A program made the translations under genes and the position numbers. From Opitutaceae bacterium (GTDB taxonomy: Bacteria > Verrucomicrobiota > Verrucomicrobiia > Opitutales > Opitutaceae), in assembly GCA_027490995.1 (NCBI GenBank), contig JAIXWY010000011.1, positions 496,001 to 560,000 on the forward strand: a stretch of DNA of 64,000 nucleotides, read 5' to 3'. The notes under the pieces are model-generated. The model ran no database searches and was not told where the DNA came from. It saw nothing but the letters and a program-made list of their open reading frames with translations. Below are positions 19,804 to 27,814 of this stretch, in pieces. Numbering within the stretch: position 1 is the first letter of the stretch; the number at the start of each line of letters is the position of its first letter.

Positions 19804-20073
19804 TCAGTAGCGGCGCCGCTGCTGCGGACGACGCAGGCCTGGAGCCGCATTCGTGTCCTTCATGCGGTAGGTAATGCGTGCCTTATCCAAATCGTACGGA
19901 CTCATCTCCATCTTCACATTGTCGCCTGCGGCGATCTTGATGAAGTTCTTCCTCAGCTTGCCGGAGATGTGCGCCAGCACCACATGTCCATTAGCCAACT
20001 GCACCTTGAACATGGTGCCCGGGAGAACCGCGATGATTTTGCCCTCTACCTCGATCGATTTGTCGTCAGACAT
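19804..20073 (-). CDS. infA: Translation initiation factor IF-1
   Basis: An 89-aa S1/OB-fold protein that binds the ribosomal A site during initiation. The core ([29 protein letters not shown]...[11 protein letters not shown]) is typical IF-1. It exceeds the usual 72 residues by a 15-20-residue Arg-rich tail ending PQQRRRY. Confidence 0.93.
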   Translation of the reverse strand: MSDDKSIEVEGKIIAVLPGTMFKVQLANGHVVLAHISGKLRKNFIKIAAGDNVKMEMSPYDLDKARITYRMKDTNAAPGLRRPQQRRRY

Positions 20074-20194
20074 GGGCTCAGGCGCGGAAACCAGAAAGTT
20101 TGGAAAATGACATGCGGGAACGAACCCTTGAATCGTTCATACCGGCCGCTTTAGTCAAGGCTTTCTTCCCTCCATCTTCCCTCCGCCACCGTTC

Positions 20195-20755
20195 ATGCCC
20201 CTTGGTCACGAGACGCCCCCGCCCTGCCCGTTTGAGAAGCGATTCCCTTCCCAATTGGTCCGCGACGATGCGTTTTACATGAGCCTGGCCTTCAATCAGG
20301 CGATCGATGCATGGCGCAGCGATGAGGTCCCGATCGGGTGTGTCATCGAACGGGGCGGAGAAATCATCGCCGCCGCCCACAATGCGGTGGAATCCTCCCG
20401 CGACCCGACCGCTCACGCCGAGGTCCTGGCCATCACCCAGGCCGCTGCAGCCCTAGGCGATTGGCGACTGGAGGGAGCCACGGTGTACGTGACGAAGGAA
20501 CCGTGCCCCATGTGCTCCGGCGCCCTCCTGATGTCCCGGGTTCGCCGAGTCTGCTACGCCGTCCGCGACCCCAAGATGGGGTGTCTTGGCGGGGCCACGA
20601 ACTTGAACGAGCTTCCCCGGATTAATCATCATGTGGAGTTGAGCCCGGGCGGTGAACTGGAATCAGACTGCCGGGAACTCCTCCAGACGTTCTTCCGCAT
20701 GAAGCGATCCAGCGGGCTACTCGCCGATCCTCCGGAACCCGGGGTCGCCAGTTGA
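20195..20755 (+). CDS. tadA: tRNA-specific adenosine deaminase (A34 to I34)
   Basis: A 186-aa zinc-dependent deaminase that makes inosine at the wobble position of tRNA-Arg(ACG). Zinc site: H74-A-E76 and P-C104-PM-C107; the EVPIGCVIE strand is at 44-52. The N-terminal ~28 residues before [12 protein letters not shown] are longer than in E. coli TadA; an internal ATG at 20279 is an alternative start. The last codons overlap an upstream frame of the following sod gene, but the likely sod start is 59 nt downstream. Confidence 0.9.
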   Translation: MPLGHETPPPCPFEKRFPSQLVRDDAFYMSLAFNQAIDAWRSDEVPIGCVIERGGEIIAAAHNAVESSRDPTAHAEVLAITQAAAALGDWRLEGATVYVTKEPCPMCSGALLMSRVRRVCYAVRDPKMGCLGGATNLNELPRINHHVELSPGGELESDCRELLQTFFRMKRSSGLLADPPEPGVAS

Positions 20756-20814
20756 CGCCGCCTCCGGACATACCCATCCTACCTCGGTCTCACACTTTTC
20801 CCACCCACATTACC

Positions 20815-21444
20815 ATGGCCTACGAACTACCGTCCCTGCCCTACGCCTACGACGCCCTCGCGCCGCACATTGATGCGCGAACGATGGAGATCCATCACAC
20901 GAAGCATCACCAGGCGTACATCACCAACGCGAACAACGCCCTCAAGGATCACGCCGCGCTCGCCGCCCTGCCGGTCGATTCCCTGATCGCGGACTTGTCC
21001 CAAGTTCCCGAGGCGATTCGAGGCGTCATCCGCAACAATGCGGGCGGTCACAGCAACCATGCCTTCTTCTGGACCATCCTTGGTCCGGGCAAGGGGGGCG
21101 CGCCCAAGGGCCGCCTCGCTGACGCCATCAACGCGTCGTTCGGCAGCTTCGATGCCTTCAAGGCTGAATTCGGCAAGGCGGCCACGACGCGCTTCGGCTC
21201 CGGCTGGGCCTGGCTCATCGTCGGTGCCGACAAGAAACTCGCGATCGGGTCCACTGCGAACCAAGACAGCCCTCTGATGGGTAAGGCCGTCGCCGGCATC
21301 GAAGGTAAGCCCGTCCTCGGCCTCGACGTCTGGGAACACGCCTATTACCTGAATTACCAGAACCGCCGGCCAGACTACATCGCCGCCTTCTGGAATCTGG
21401 TCGACTGGGACGCCGCCGAGAAGAACTACACGGCCGCCCTTTAA
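20815..21444 (+). CDS. sodA: Superoxide dismutase, Mn-type
   Basis: A 209-aa Fe/Mn superoxide dismutase. Metal ligands are visible in [10 protein letters not shown] (His), [10 protein letters not shown] (His) and the LDVWEHAYY signature (Asp and His). The [11 protein letters not shown] segment, with Gln in the second sphere, is the MnSOD pattern. There is no signal peptide, so it is cytoplasmic. ATG 20815 (MAYELP) is used; an upstream in-frame ATG-like extension from 20752 lacks homology. A strong terminator follows. Confidence 0.93.
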   Translation: MAYELPSLPYAYDALAPHIDARTMEIHHTKHHQAYITNANNALKDHAALAALPVDSLIADLSQVPEAIRGVIRNNAGGHSNHAFFWTILGPGKGGAPKGRLADAINASFGSFDAFKAEFGKAATTRFGSGWAWLIVGADKKLAIGSTANQDSPLMGKAVAGIEGKPVLGLDVWEHAYYLNYQNRRPDYIAAFWNLVDWDAAEKNYTAAL

Positions 21445-21470
21445 GCGCAGAGTTTAAACGAAACACCCCC

Positions 21471-21499
21471 AAGCCCCGCTCACCGCGGGGCTTTTTTTT
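21471..21499 (+). terminator. Intrinsic terminator after sodA
   Basis: A perfect GC-rich stem AAGCCCCGC/GCGGGGCTT with a 5-nt loop, followed by a run of eight T, 26 nt after the sodA stop. The convergent ymdB-like gene ends just beyond it. Confidence 0.92.
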
Positions 21500-21502
21500 G
21501 CC

Positions 21503-22291
21503 TCACGCCGCCCGCAGCGTCACCAATTCACAGGCCGTGCAACGGCGCGTCGCAGGGTCATAGTCGACCCTCACGCCGCTCAGCCGGACATCGCCGGTCG
21601 CCACATCAAATCGCCGCGGCATGCCGTCGAGAAACCGGCCGATCACCGGCGACACTTCTCTGCCCAAAACACTCGCATAGGGACCGGTCATACCCACGTC
21701 GCAACAGAACGCCGTCCCCCCCAGCAAGACCGCAGCATCCGCCGTCGGTACATGCGTGTGCGTACCGAGGACCGCTAGAGCTCGTCCGTCGAGGTGCCAC
21801 CCTAGAGCCTGCTTTTCGCTCGTCGCCTCGGCATGGATTTCCACGAAGAGCGCATCTGCCAAGCCCTTCCCGACCGTGCGTTGGTGCAGGGCATCCGCCG
21901 TCAGAAACGGGCAGTCCACCTTGGGTCCCATGAACTGGCGACCCAGCACGGTGCCGATCGCGAGGCGGAAGCCACCCGACTCCAAAATCAGGTGATCTCG
22001 GCCGGGGCAGGCCGCCGGAAGGTTGGCCGGACGACAGACCCGATCCAGGCCTTTGATCTCCTCTTCGAAACCGCGCTGGTCCCAGACGTGGTCGCCCAGC
22101 GTGATCGCGTCTACACCGGCACCGAGCAACGTGCGGGCAATCGTGCCGGTAAGGCCGGCCCCGGCTGCGGCATTCTCCGCATTGGCGACGATGAAATCGA
22201 GCCGCCACTCCCGCCGAAGGTCCCCCACTCGGGCCTGAACGATATCCCGTCCCGGACGCCCCACGATGTCACCGATGAACAACATGCGCAT
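21503..22291 (-). CDS. ymdB: YmdB-type metallophosphoesterase (TIGR00282 family)
   Basis: A 262-aa calcineurin-like phosphoesterase. Metal-site motifs: [10 protein letters not shown] (Asp) at the N terminus, ANAENAAAG (Asn/Glu), LGDHVWDQ (Asp/His), [10 protein letters not shown] (His) and [11 protein letters not shown] (His). B. subtilis YmdB hydrolyses 2',3'-cAMP and affects developmental gene expression; the same activity is plausible. The frame is open to 22411, but the conserved N terminus MRMLFIGD sets the start at 22291. Confidence 0.85.
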   Translation of the reverse strand: MRMLFIGDIVGRPGRDIVQARVGDLRREWRLDFIVANAENAAAGAGLTGTIARTLLGAGVDAITLGDHVWDQRGFEEEIKGLDRVCRPANLPAACPGRDHLILESGGFRLAIGTVLGRQFMGPKVDCPFLTADALHQRTVGKGLADALFVEIHAEATSEKQALGWHLDGRALAVLGTHTHVPTADAAVLLGGTAFCCDVGMTGPYASVLGREVSPVIGRFLDGMPRRFDVATGDVRLSGVRVDYDPATRRCTACELVTLRAA

Positions 22292-22422
22292 GCCTCGGAG
22301 ACAGCACGAGGCCGCGGCGGGAGACGAGCGCTTTTCCATGCGGGAGACGCGCCGCTTTCCGCTCTTGCGTCCCTGCCTTTGCTCACGTTTTCTCTTCGGG
22401 CCTTTGTCCACCGGTACACGCG

Positions 22423-24210
22423 ATGAAAAACACCTCCTCCCCTTCCCCGTTTCCCCAGCCTGAGCTCGGCCGAGAAATGAACGGCGCCGACTGCGTGGTG
22501 GAGTGCCTCGTGCGCGAGGGCGTGGATTCCATTTTCGCCTACCCAGGCGGCGCGTCCCAGGAACTCCATCAGGCCCTTGCCCGCTCGGGACAAGTCCGGG
22601 TCATCCTTCCCCGCCACGAGCAGGGCGGCTCATTCGCCGCGGAAGGCTACGCCCGCGCAAGCGGTCGCGTGGGCGTGTGCATGGCCACCAGCGGCCCGGG
22701 CGCCACGAATCTGGTCTCGGCGATCGCCGATGCCTACATGGACTCGACTCCGCTCGTCGCCATCACCGGGCAGGTTTACTCAAAGTACATTGGCAAGAGC
22801 GCGTTTCAGGAGACGGATTTCTTCGGGATGACCCTCCCGATCGTGAAGCACTCCTACTTGGTGCTGAGTGCCCATGACCTTCCCCGCGTGTTCAAGGAGG
22901 CATTCCACCTCGCCCGCTCCGGCCGCCCGGGTCCAGTGGTGATCGACATCCCGAAGGACGTGCAGCAGGCACGCTTTCGCCCGGTCTACCCGGGTTCGAT
23001 CGAGTTCAAGAATCCGTACATCAACGAGGTTCACCATGCCTCGGACGATCAGCTCAAGCAGGTCTTGAAGCTGATTGCAGAGGCCAAGCGACCGGTGCTC
23101 TACACGGGTGGCGGCCTGATCAGCGCCGAGGCCCACCGGGAACTCCGCGCGTTTGCCGAGAAGGTCAACGTGCCAGTCGCCACCACCCTCATGGGGGTCG
23201 GCGCATTCCCGGAGACCCACCCGCTGTCGATGCAGTGGTTTGGCATGCACGGCGCCGCCTACGGCAACTGGGCCGTCGACCAGTCCGACCTCCTTCTCTG
23301 CTTCGGTGCCCGCTTCGATGACCGTATCACCGGCGACGTGAACAAATTCGCGACCAACTCGAAGATCGTCCACCTCGACATCGACGCGTCCGAACACAAC
23401 AAGAACAAGCGCGTCCATCTGCCAATCGTCAGCGACGTGAAGTACGCCCTCGGGCGCCTCGTCGAGCTCGCCCAAGCCACGAAATTCACCCCGCCAGACA
23501 ACCAGGCCTGGCACGATCAGATCGCAACATGGAAGCGAGACCATCCGTTCGATAGCTCAGCCGGTTTCGGCAAGAGCAACCATATCCTCCCACAGGAAGC
23601 TGTCGCCACCCTCTATGAACTGACCAAGGGCGACGCGATCATCACGACCGGCGTCGGCCAGCATCAGATGTGGGCCGCGCAGTTCTACCGTTTTGACGAG
23701 CCCCGCCGCTACATCAGTTCGCTGGGCCTGGGCGCCATGGGCTACGGCTATCCCGCCGCGATGGGTGCGAAGGTGGCCTGCCCGGACAAACAAGTCATCG
23801 ACATCGACGGCGATGGATCGTTCGTGATGAACATCCAGGAACTGGCCACGGCCAAGATCGAGAAGATCGCGGCAAAGGCGATGATCCTGAACAACCAGCA
23901 CCTCGGCATGGTGGTGCAATGGGAAGACCGCTTCTACGGCAGCGTACGCGGCAACACGATCCTCGGCGACCAGTCGAATGTCGGCAGTCCGGACAATCCC
24001 AGCGGCCTCTACCCGGACTTCGTGAAGATCGCTGAGGGCTTTGGGGTAAAGGGCCGGCGCGTGATCCGGAAAAGCGAATTGCGCGAGGCCATTCAGGAAA
24101 TGCTCGATCACGATGGTCCGTACGTCCTCGATATCATCGTCCCCTACACGGAACACGTGCTCCCGATGATCCCGGCCGGCAAGACCGTGAAGGAAATGAT
24201 CCTGAGTTAA
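22423..24210 (+). CDS. ilvB: Acetolactate synthase, large (catalytic) subunit
   Basis: A 595-aa ThDP-dependent enzyme of branched-chain amino acid synthesis. The catalytic Glu lies in [16 protein letters not shown] (about residue 65), followed by the ALS-type FQE and K-H-SYLV region, a central FAD/regulatory domain, and the ThDP-binding GDGSFVMN...NNQHLGMV motif near 463-490. The small regulatory subunit gene ilvN is not adjacent, as would be usual. It is convergent with glnA across a shared terminator. Confidence 0.9.
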   Translation: MKNTSSPSPFPQPELGREMNGADCVVECLVREGVDSIFAYPGGASQELHQALARSGQVRVILPRHEQGGSFAAEGYARASGRVGVCMATSGPGATNLVSAIADAYMDSTPLVAITGQVYSKYIGKSAFQETDFFGMTLPIVKHSYLVLSAHDLPRVFKEAFHLARSGRPGPVVIDIPKDVQQARFRPVYPGSIEFKNPYINEVHHASDDQLKQVLKLIAEAKRPVLYTGGGLISAEAHRELRAFAEKVNVPVATTLMGVGAFPETHPLSMQWFGMHGAAYGNWAVDQSDLLLCFGARFDDRITGDVNKFATNSKIVHLDIDASEHNKNKRVHLPIVSDVKYALGRLVELAQATKFTPPDNQAWHDQIATWKRDHPFDSSAGFGKSNHILPQEAVATLYELTKGDAIITTGVGQHQMWAAQFYRFDEPRRYISSLGLGAMGYGYPAAMGAKVACPDKQVIDIDGDGSFVMNIQELATAKIEKIAAKAMILNNQHLGMVVQWEDRFYGSVRGNTILGDQSNVGSPDNPSGLYPDFVKIAEGFGVKGRRVIRKSELREAIQEMLDHDGPYVLDIIVPYTEHVLPMIPAGKTVKEMILS

Positions 24211-24275
24211 GCTTCGCCCCTTGGGGTGAGCCGATCGTCGCCGTTCCGCGAGGGTGTCCGGACCGGCGACCTTAG

Positions 24276-24322
24276 AAAACAACGAACGCCGTCCCGCGTA
24301 AGCAGGACGGCGTTCGTGTTTT
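24276..24322. terminator. Bidirectional intrinsic terminator between ilvB and glnA
   Basis: A 13-bp perfect stem, ACGAACGCCGTCC (24282-24294) with GGACGGCGTTCGT (24305-24317), flanked by AAAAC on one side and GTTTT on the other. This arrangement can terminate transcription from both convergent genes. Confidence 0.9.
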
Positions 24323-24338
24323 GAACAGAAACGGACTG

Positions 24339-25370
24339 TTAGGTGGTCGGGACCGTCTGGATCGTACGTAGGATCCGTCCGGCAACCAAGTAAGGATCGG
24401 CCGCGGAATTCGGGCGACGATCCTCGAGGTAGCCCTTGTAGCCACTGTTGACGAAGCTGTGCGGGATACGAATCGAGGCGCCGCGATCCGCGACGCCGTA
24501 GCTGAACTTGTCGATCGACTGCGTCTCGTGGAGACCCGTGAGGCGGAGGTGGTTCTCCGGACCATAGACGGCGATGTGCTCGTCGCGATACTTGTCGAAC
24601 GCCGCCATCAGCTTCTCGAAGTAGGCCTTACCGCCGACCTCGCGCATGTGCTTGGTCGAGAAGTTGGAGTGCATACCCGAGCCGTTCCAGTCGAGCGGAG
24701 AGTTGAAGGCGCCGAGGATGGGCTTACAGCGCCATTCGACGTCGATCTCATACTCTTCGCACAGACGGGAAAGGATGTAACGGGCCACCCACATCTGGTC
24801 CGCTGCGCTCTTCGAACCCTTGCCGAAGATCTGGAACTCCCACTGGCCCTTCGCCACCTCGGCGTTGATGCCCTCGAGGTTGATGCCGGCATCAAGGCAG
24901 ATGTCGATGTGGCGCTCGACGATCGTGCGCGCCACCGAACCAACGTTGGCGTAGCCCACGCCCGTGTAGTACGGACCCTGCGGAGCAGGATAACCGCCCT
25001 TCGGGAAGCCGAGGGGCGAGCCATCCTTGTAGAAGAAGTACTCCTGCTCGAAACCGAACCACGTGTCCGGATCATCCGGAATCGTCGCCCGCGAGTTCGA
25101 GGGATGCGCCACGCCGGTGTGCAGGAAGGTCTCGCACATCACCAGCACGCCGTTCTTCCGGGTCGAGTCCGGGAACACGGCCACGGGCTTGAGCACGATG
25201 TCCGAGCTCTTGCCTTCCGCTTGGCGGGTAGAGCTTCCATCGAAGCCCCAATTGGGCAGCTCCTCGAGCTTCGGGAAGCTGGCGAATTCCTTGATCTGCG
25301 TCTTGCTGCGCAGTCCAGCCAGCGGCTGGTAGCCGTCGAGCCAGATGTATTCGAGTTTGTATTTTGCCAT
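24339..25370 (-). CDS. glnA: Glutamine synthetase, GSII (eukaryote-like) type
   Basis: A 343-aa enzyme that makes glutamine from glutamate, ammonia and ATP. It belongs to the short GSII class: MAKYKLEYIWLDG start, NWGFDGSSTRQAEG (glutamate/ammonia region), GFEQEYFF (metal Glu), NGSGMHSNFSTK and RGASIRIP. GSII enzymes lack the adenylylation loop of GSI, so control is likely transcriptional. An upstream sigma-54 promoter (25447-25462) fits this. The ORF is open upstream to 25451, overlapping the promoter, and the conserved start at 25370 is preferred. Confidence 0.93.
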   Translation of the reverse strand: MAKYKLEYIWLDGYQPLAGLRSKTQIKEFASFPKLEELPNWGFDGSSTRQAEGKSSDIVLKPVAVFPDSTRKNGVLVMCETFLHTGVAHPSNSRATIPDDPDTWFGFEQEYFFYKDGSPLGFPKGGYPAPQGPYYTGVGYANVGSVARTIVERHIDICLDAGINLEGINAEVAKGQWEFQIFGKGSKSAADQMWVARYILSRLCEEYEIDVEWRCKPILGAFNSPLDWNGSGMHSNFSTKHMREVGGKAYFEKLMAAFDKYRDEHIAVYGPENHLRLTGLHETQSIDKFSYGVADRGASIRIPHSFVNSGYKGYLEDRRPNSAADPYLVAGRILRTIQTVPTT

Positions 25371-25446
25371 GAGGGTAAGGTTGTTAAGCGGATGGGGACG
25401 GTGGACCGGCGGCTGGGACCCCAGCAACCGAAAACAGGGCTGCAAA

Positions 25447-25462
25447 AGCACCTTACGTGCCA
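25447..25462 (-). promoter_or_regulatory. Sigma-54 (-24/-12) promoter of glnA
   Basis: On the minus strand, TGGCACG-TAAG-GTGCT matches the consensus TGGCACG-N4-TTGCW at all positions but one, with the correct 10-nt spacing between the GG and GC elements. It lies about 77 nt upstream of the glnA start and would begin transcription near 25436. The gene for sigma-54 is in the same window (61734-63227). Confidence 0.8.
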
Positions 25463-25533
25463 GCGCATTCCAGAAATCCTGTTCATGCGAGAATTTTCAG
25501 CCCGAGCCGTCACTCTGTTCAATTTCTACCAAC

Positions 25534-25547
25534 GGGCACCCTTGCCC
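25534..25547. repeat. Inverted repeat upstream of the glnA sigma-54 promoter
   Basis: GGGCA-CCCT-TGCCC, a perfect 5-bp palindrome with a 4-nt spacer, about 75-85 nt upstream of the -24 element and 35 nt before the divergent kinase gene. Enhancer-binding proteins bind at such distances, but the match to an NtrC site is poor. Confidence 0.3.
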
Positions 25548-25581
25548 TCGCGGCCAAAAAGCGCAAAAATGATCAACCTGA

Positions 25582-26007
25582 GTGATTCAACCGGTCAAAG
25601 ACACGCAGCGTGCCCTAGTGCGAATCGGCTACGATGGCCGGGTGCACAAGACGTTCCGCGGGCCTCTGGCCCAGGAACGTTTCACGAATGAGGTCCGGGT
25701 GCTCCGGCATCTGGAGTCCCGCGGCTGCGATTTCGTCCCCCGCCTGCTGGAGTCGGATCCCGACTCGCTCAAGATCGTCACCACCAACTGCGGCCGCATC
25801 GTTGAACACCTTGATCCGGACCGCATGCTGGCTCTCTATGCGTCGCTGCTGCCCTACGGGGTCCGGCATGAGGATCCTTTCCTGCGCAATGTGACCTACC
25901 GGACGTCCGATGGCCGGTTTTGTCTGATCGATTTCGAGTTCGCCACGATTCTCGACGACTCGGGACAACCCGCTCTGCCGTCGCCGACGCGTCCCGCGGA
26001 TGCGTGA
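25582..26007 (+). CDS. Very small protein-kinase-like protein
   Basis: A 141-aa protein with a condensed set of kinase-fold landmarks: K23 in VHKTF (beta-3 Lys), E37 in FTNEV (alpha-C Glu), H96-E-D98-x4-N103 (catalytic loop) and D117-F-E119 in place of DFG. Most kinases need about 250 residues; the intervening lobes are shortened here, and no clear glycine-rich loop is seen. The start is GTG 25582, directly after an in-frame stop; GTG 25618 is the alternative. Its end overlaps the following PP2C gene by 8 nt, so it may act as the kinase opposing that phosphatase. It could also be a small-molecule kinase or a pseudokinase. Confidence 0.65.
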   Translation: MIQPVKDTQRALVRIGYDGRVHKTFRGPLAQERFTNEVRVLRHLESRGCDFVPRLLESDPDSLKIVTTNCGRIVEHLDPDRMLALYASLLPYGVRHEDPFLRNVTYRTSDGRFCLIDFEFATILDDSGQPALPSPTRPADA

Positions 26008-26938
26008 TTCCTCCCCTTCTTTTCCAACCGTGTCTTTGGTCGACTCTCCCTCCTCCTCCGACAATCCAGCGCCTGCCGCTTCTGCGGTCCGCCCGAGCCA
26101 CCTTCGCTGGTCCGGACTCACCGATCGCGGACGGGTCCGGAGCAATAATGAAGATGCCTTTCTGGCCCTGACGTTCGATGGGCGCGAGGTGCGCTACCTC
26201 GGTAAGACGGGTGAGAGCCCGATCGACGGCCTCGAATTCATTTTCGCCGTCAGCGACGGAATGGGCGGCGCTAATTCGGGCGAGATCGCCAGCCGCATGG
26301 CCATCGACCGGATCACCCACCTGCTTCCTCAGCACCCGGTCGGAAGGACCGAGGACGAGAACGCAAGCCGCGCCGCGATCCTCACCCGCCTCTTCGCCGC
26401 CATCCACAAGGACCTCCTCGTCCTCGGCTCCAGCTACGAGGAGTGCGCGGGCATGGGAGCCACCCTTTCCCTGTGCTGGGTGACGGCTCGCGCCGTCCAC
26501 TACGCCCACGTTGGCGACTCGCGACTCTATGCCGTGCCACTCTCCGCACCCCTGCGGCAGCTGACCGACGACCACAACCATGTCGGCTGGCTCCGCCGCA
26601 AGGGTCAGATCAACGAACGTGAGGCCCGCAGCCACCCCCTCCGCCACTCCCTACACCGAGCCATGGGTGCCGGTTTGCGCGAGGCGGAGCCCGACGTCGG
26701 CTGCTGCCCGGTCGCGACGGGTGACCGTTTTCTGCTTTGTACGGACGGAGTGATCGACGGGCTCTGGGACCGGCATCTCGATGAACTGGTGCGCGACGAC
26801 GCAACGTTGCCGGAGGGTCAGTCCCTCGCGCAGCGGATCGTGCGGGAGGCCGTCGAGAAGTCCGGCCGCGACAACGCGACCGCGCTGGTCTTCGAGTTCC
26901 GCGGCGCCCCTCCCGCTAGCACCCCCACTCCACCATGA
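26000..26938 (+). CDS. PP2C-family serine/threonine protein phosphatase
   Basis: A 312-aa metal-dependent phosphatase (PPM/PP2C fold). Motifs: RGRVRSNNEDAF (motif 1 Asp), VSDGMGG (motif 2 Asp), GATLSL, HVGDSRLY, LCTDGVIDGL and the terminal GRDNATALV (Asp/Asn). The first ~35 residues are Ser/Pro-rich. There is no transmembrane segment, so it is a cytoplasmic enzyme that dephosphorylates phospho-Ser/Thr. It overlaps the kinase-like gene upstream (ATGCGTGA) and the GGCT-like gene downstream (ATGA), so the three form a tight operon. Confidence 0.9.
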   Translation: MRDSSPSFPTVSLVDSPSSSDNPAPAASAVRPSHLRWSGLTDRGRVRSNNEDAFLALTFDGREVRYLGKTGESPIDGLEFIFAVSDGMGGANSGEIASRMAIDRITHLLPQHPVGRTEDENASRAAILTRLFAAIHKDLLVLGSSYEECAGMGATLSLCWVTARAVHYAHVGDSRLYAVPLSAPLRQLTDDHNHVGWLRRKGQINEREARSHPLRHSLHRAMGAGLREAEPDVGCCPVATGDRFLLCTDGVIDGLWDRHLDELVRDDATLPEGQSLAQRIVREAVEKSGRDNATALVFEFRGAPPASTPTPP

Positions 26939-27300
26939 CGCACGTGTTCGTGTACGGCACGCTGAAGCGGGGGCAGCGTGCGGCGGAGCGACTTGTCGGC
27001 CAACATTTCCTGGGGCCAGCGCAGACCGGACCTGGCCTTGTGCTCTACGAACTCGACGGTTACCCGGGCCTGGTGCGCGAGCCCGGCGTAGCGAACGGCG
27101 TGAGCGGTGAGGTGTGGCTGGTCGATGCGGCGAGCCTGCGCGATCTCGACGCTTACGAGGGGGTCGCGGAGGGCCTCTATCGAAGGGAGTCGATCATCCT
27201 GGCCACCCCCGGGCTTCCAGAGACCGCCGAAGCCTACGTCTATAACCGCAGCCTAGCGGGACGCAGGCGAATCGGCTCGATCTGGCCCGCGGCCTGTTAG
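26935..27300 (+). CDS. Gamma-glutamylcyclotransferase-like (AIG2-type) protein
   Basis: A 121-aa protein. VFVYGTLKRG is the YGTL substrate-binding signature of the GGCT/AIG2 fold, and DAYEGV with the conserved Glu and the YVYNRS strand support it. Related enzymes cyclise gamma-glutamyl amines to release 5-oxoproline. The substrate here is unknown. It is translationally coupled to the PP2C gene (ATGA) and convergent with the dnaX extension, whose stop overlaps this stop. Confidence 0.82.
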   Translation: MTHVFVYGTLKRGQRAAERLVGQHFLGPAQTGPGLVLYELDGYPGLVREPGVANGVSGEVWLVDAASLRDLDAYEGVAEGLYRRESIILATPGLPETAEAYVYNRSLAGRRRIGSIWPAAC

Positions 27301-27800
27301 GACGCCGTCTTCGCAGCGGCAACGGGGACTCGCGCTACCCGCACGAACCGGGCCCGAAAGAGCTCTTCCATGGCCTCCTGAAGCACCGTCGGCACGCGCC
27401 CACTCAGCTCTCCCAGCGGTGGCGTCGGAAGTGCTTCATCCTCGTCCCGCGGCCGAATAGGTACCGAGCGTGCGGCCACTCCGGACGACTCGGACGACTC
27501 ATCCCCGGCGATGACCTCCAACGGTGGGCCCTCCTCATCGCAGGGAGCGCCTCCATCGGCGCCGGCCGCCTCGACCCCGCGTGCTGCCGGATCGGCGCCA
27601 GAACCCTCGCTCTCCAAAGCAGCCGGGGCGGTCGCTCCGGCGCCGTAGACACGACGCGGGCCACCCGTTTCCAGCGGTGGCCGATTAGCCCCCTGGCTGC
27701 GCGCCTCGGCCAGGGAGGCCTGGGACGCGGCGATGACGGACCGGAACTGCGCGGCGAGCCGCTGATTCAGCTCACCGACCGCCGTCAGGCTTTTTTTTTT
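27297..27800 (-). CDS. dnaX: dnaX tau-specific extension in the -1 frame
   Basis: The -1 frame relative to dnaX is open from the A10 run at 27791-27800 to the TAA at 27297. Its first start codon is far downstream (27617), so it is not an independent gene. After the slip it encodes about 164 residues: a [22 protein letters not shown] helix-like start, a Pro/Ala/Glu-rich acidic linker and an amphipathic end ([20 protein letters not shown]) that resembles the alpha/DnaE-binding end of a tau subunit. The combined protein would be 546 aa, in the usual tau range. A homopolymer sequencing error would be the alternative explanation. Confidence 0.7.
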   Translation of the reverse strand, partial: KKKSLTAVGELNQRLAAQFRSVIAASQASLAEARSQGANRPPLETGGPRRVYGAGATAPAALESEGSGADPAARGVEAAGADGGAPCDEEGPPLEVIAGDESSESSGVAARSVPIRPRDEDEALPTPPLGELSGRVPTVLQEAMEELFRARFVRVARVPVAAAKTAS

Positions 27801-27814
27801 GAGCTATCAGCCTC
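27753..27814 (-). promoter_or_regulatory. Predicted dnaX recoding signal: A10 slippery run with flanking elements
   Basis: On the minus strand TCA-AAA-AAA-AAA-GCC-TGA ends the zero frame 5 nt after ten A residues. A GAGG, resembling a Shine-Dalgarno stimulator, lies 10 nt before the run. A 7-bp stem with one G-U pair (27776-27770 with 27759-27753) follows 14 nt after it. These are the elements of the known E. coli dnaX -1 frameshift; in Thermus an A9 run works by transcriptional slippage instead. Confidence 0.6.

Noticed and set aside
24459-25691. Plus-strand frame of 410 codons
   Set aside because: Antisense to glnA and its promoter; composition is that of a complementary-strand shadow.
27404-27664. 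A separate 86-codon frame near dnaX
   Set aside because: It is in the frame closed by the dnaX stop; the -1 frame of the same stretch explains the region as a tau extension.
27791-27800. T10 tract on the plus strand read as an intrinsic terminator
   Set aside because: No stem precedes it on that strand, and as A10 on the minus strand it fits the dnaX slippery run.
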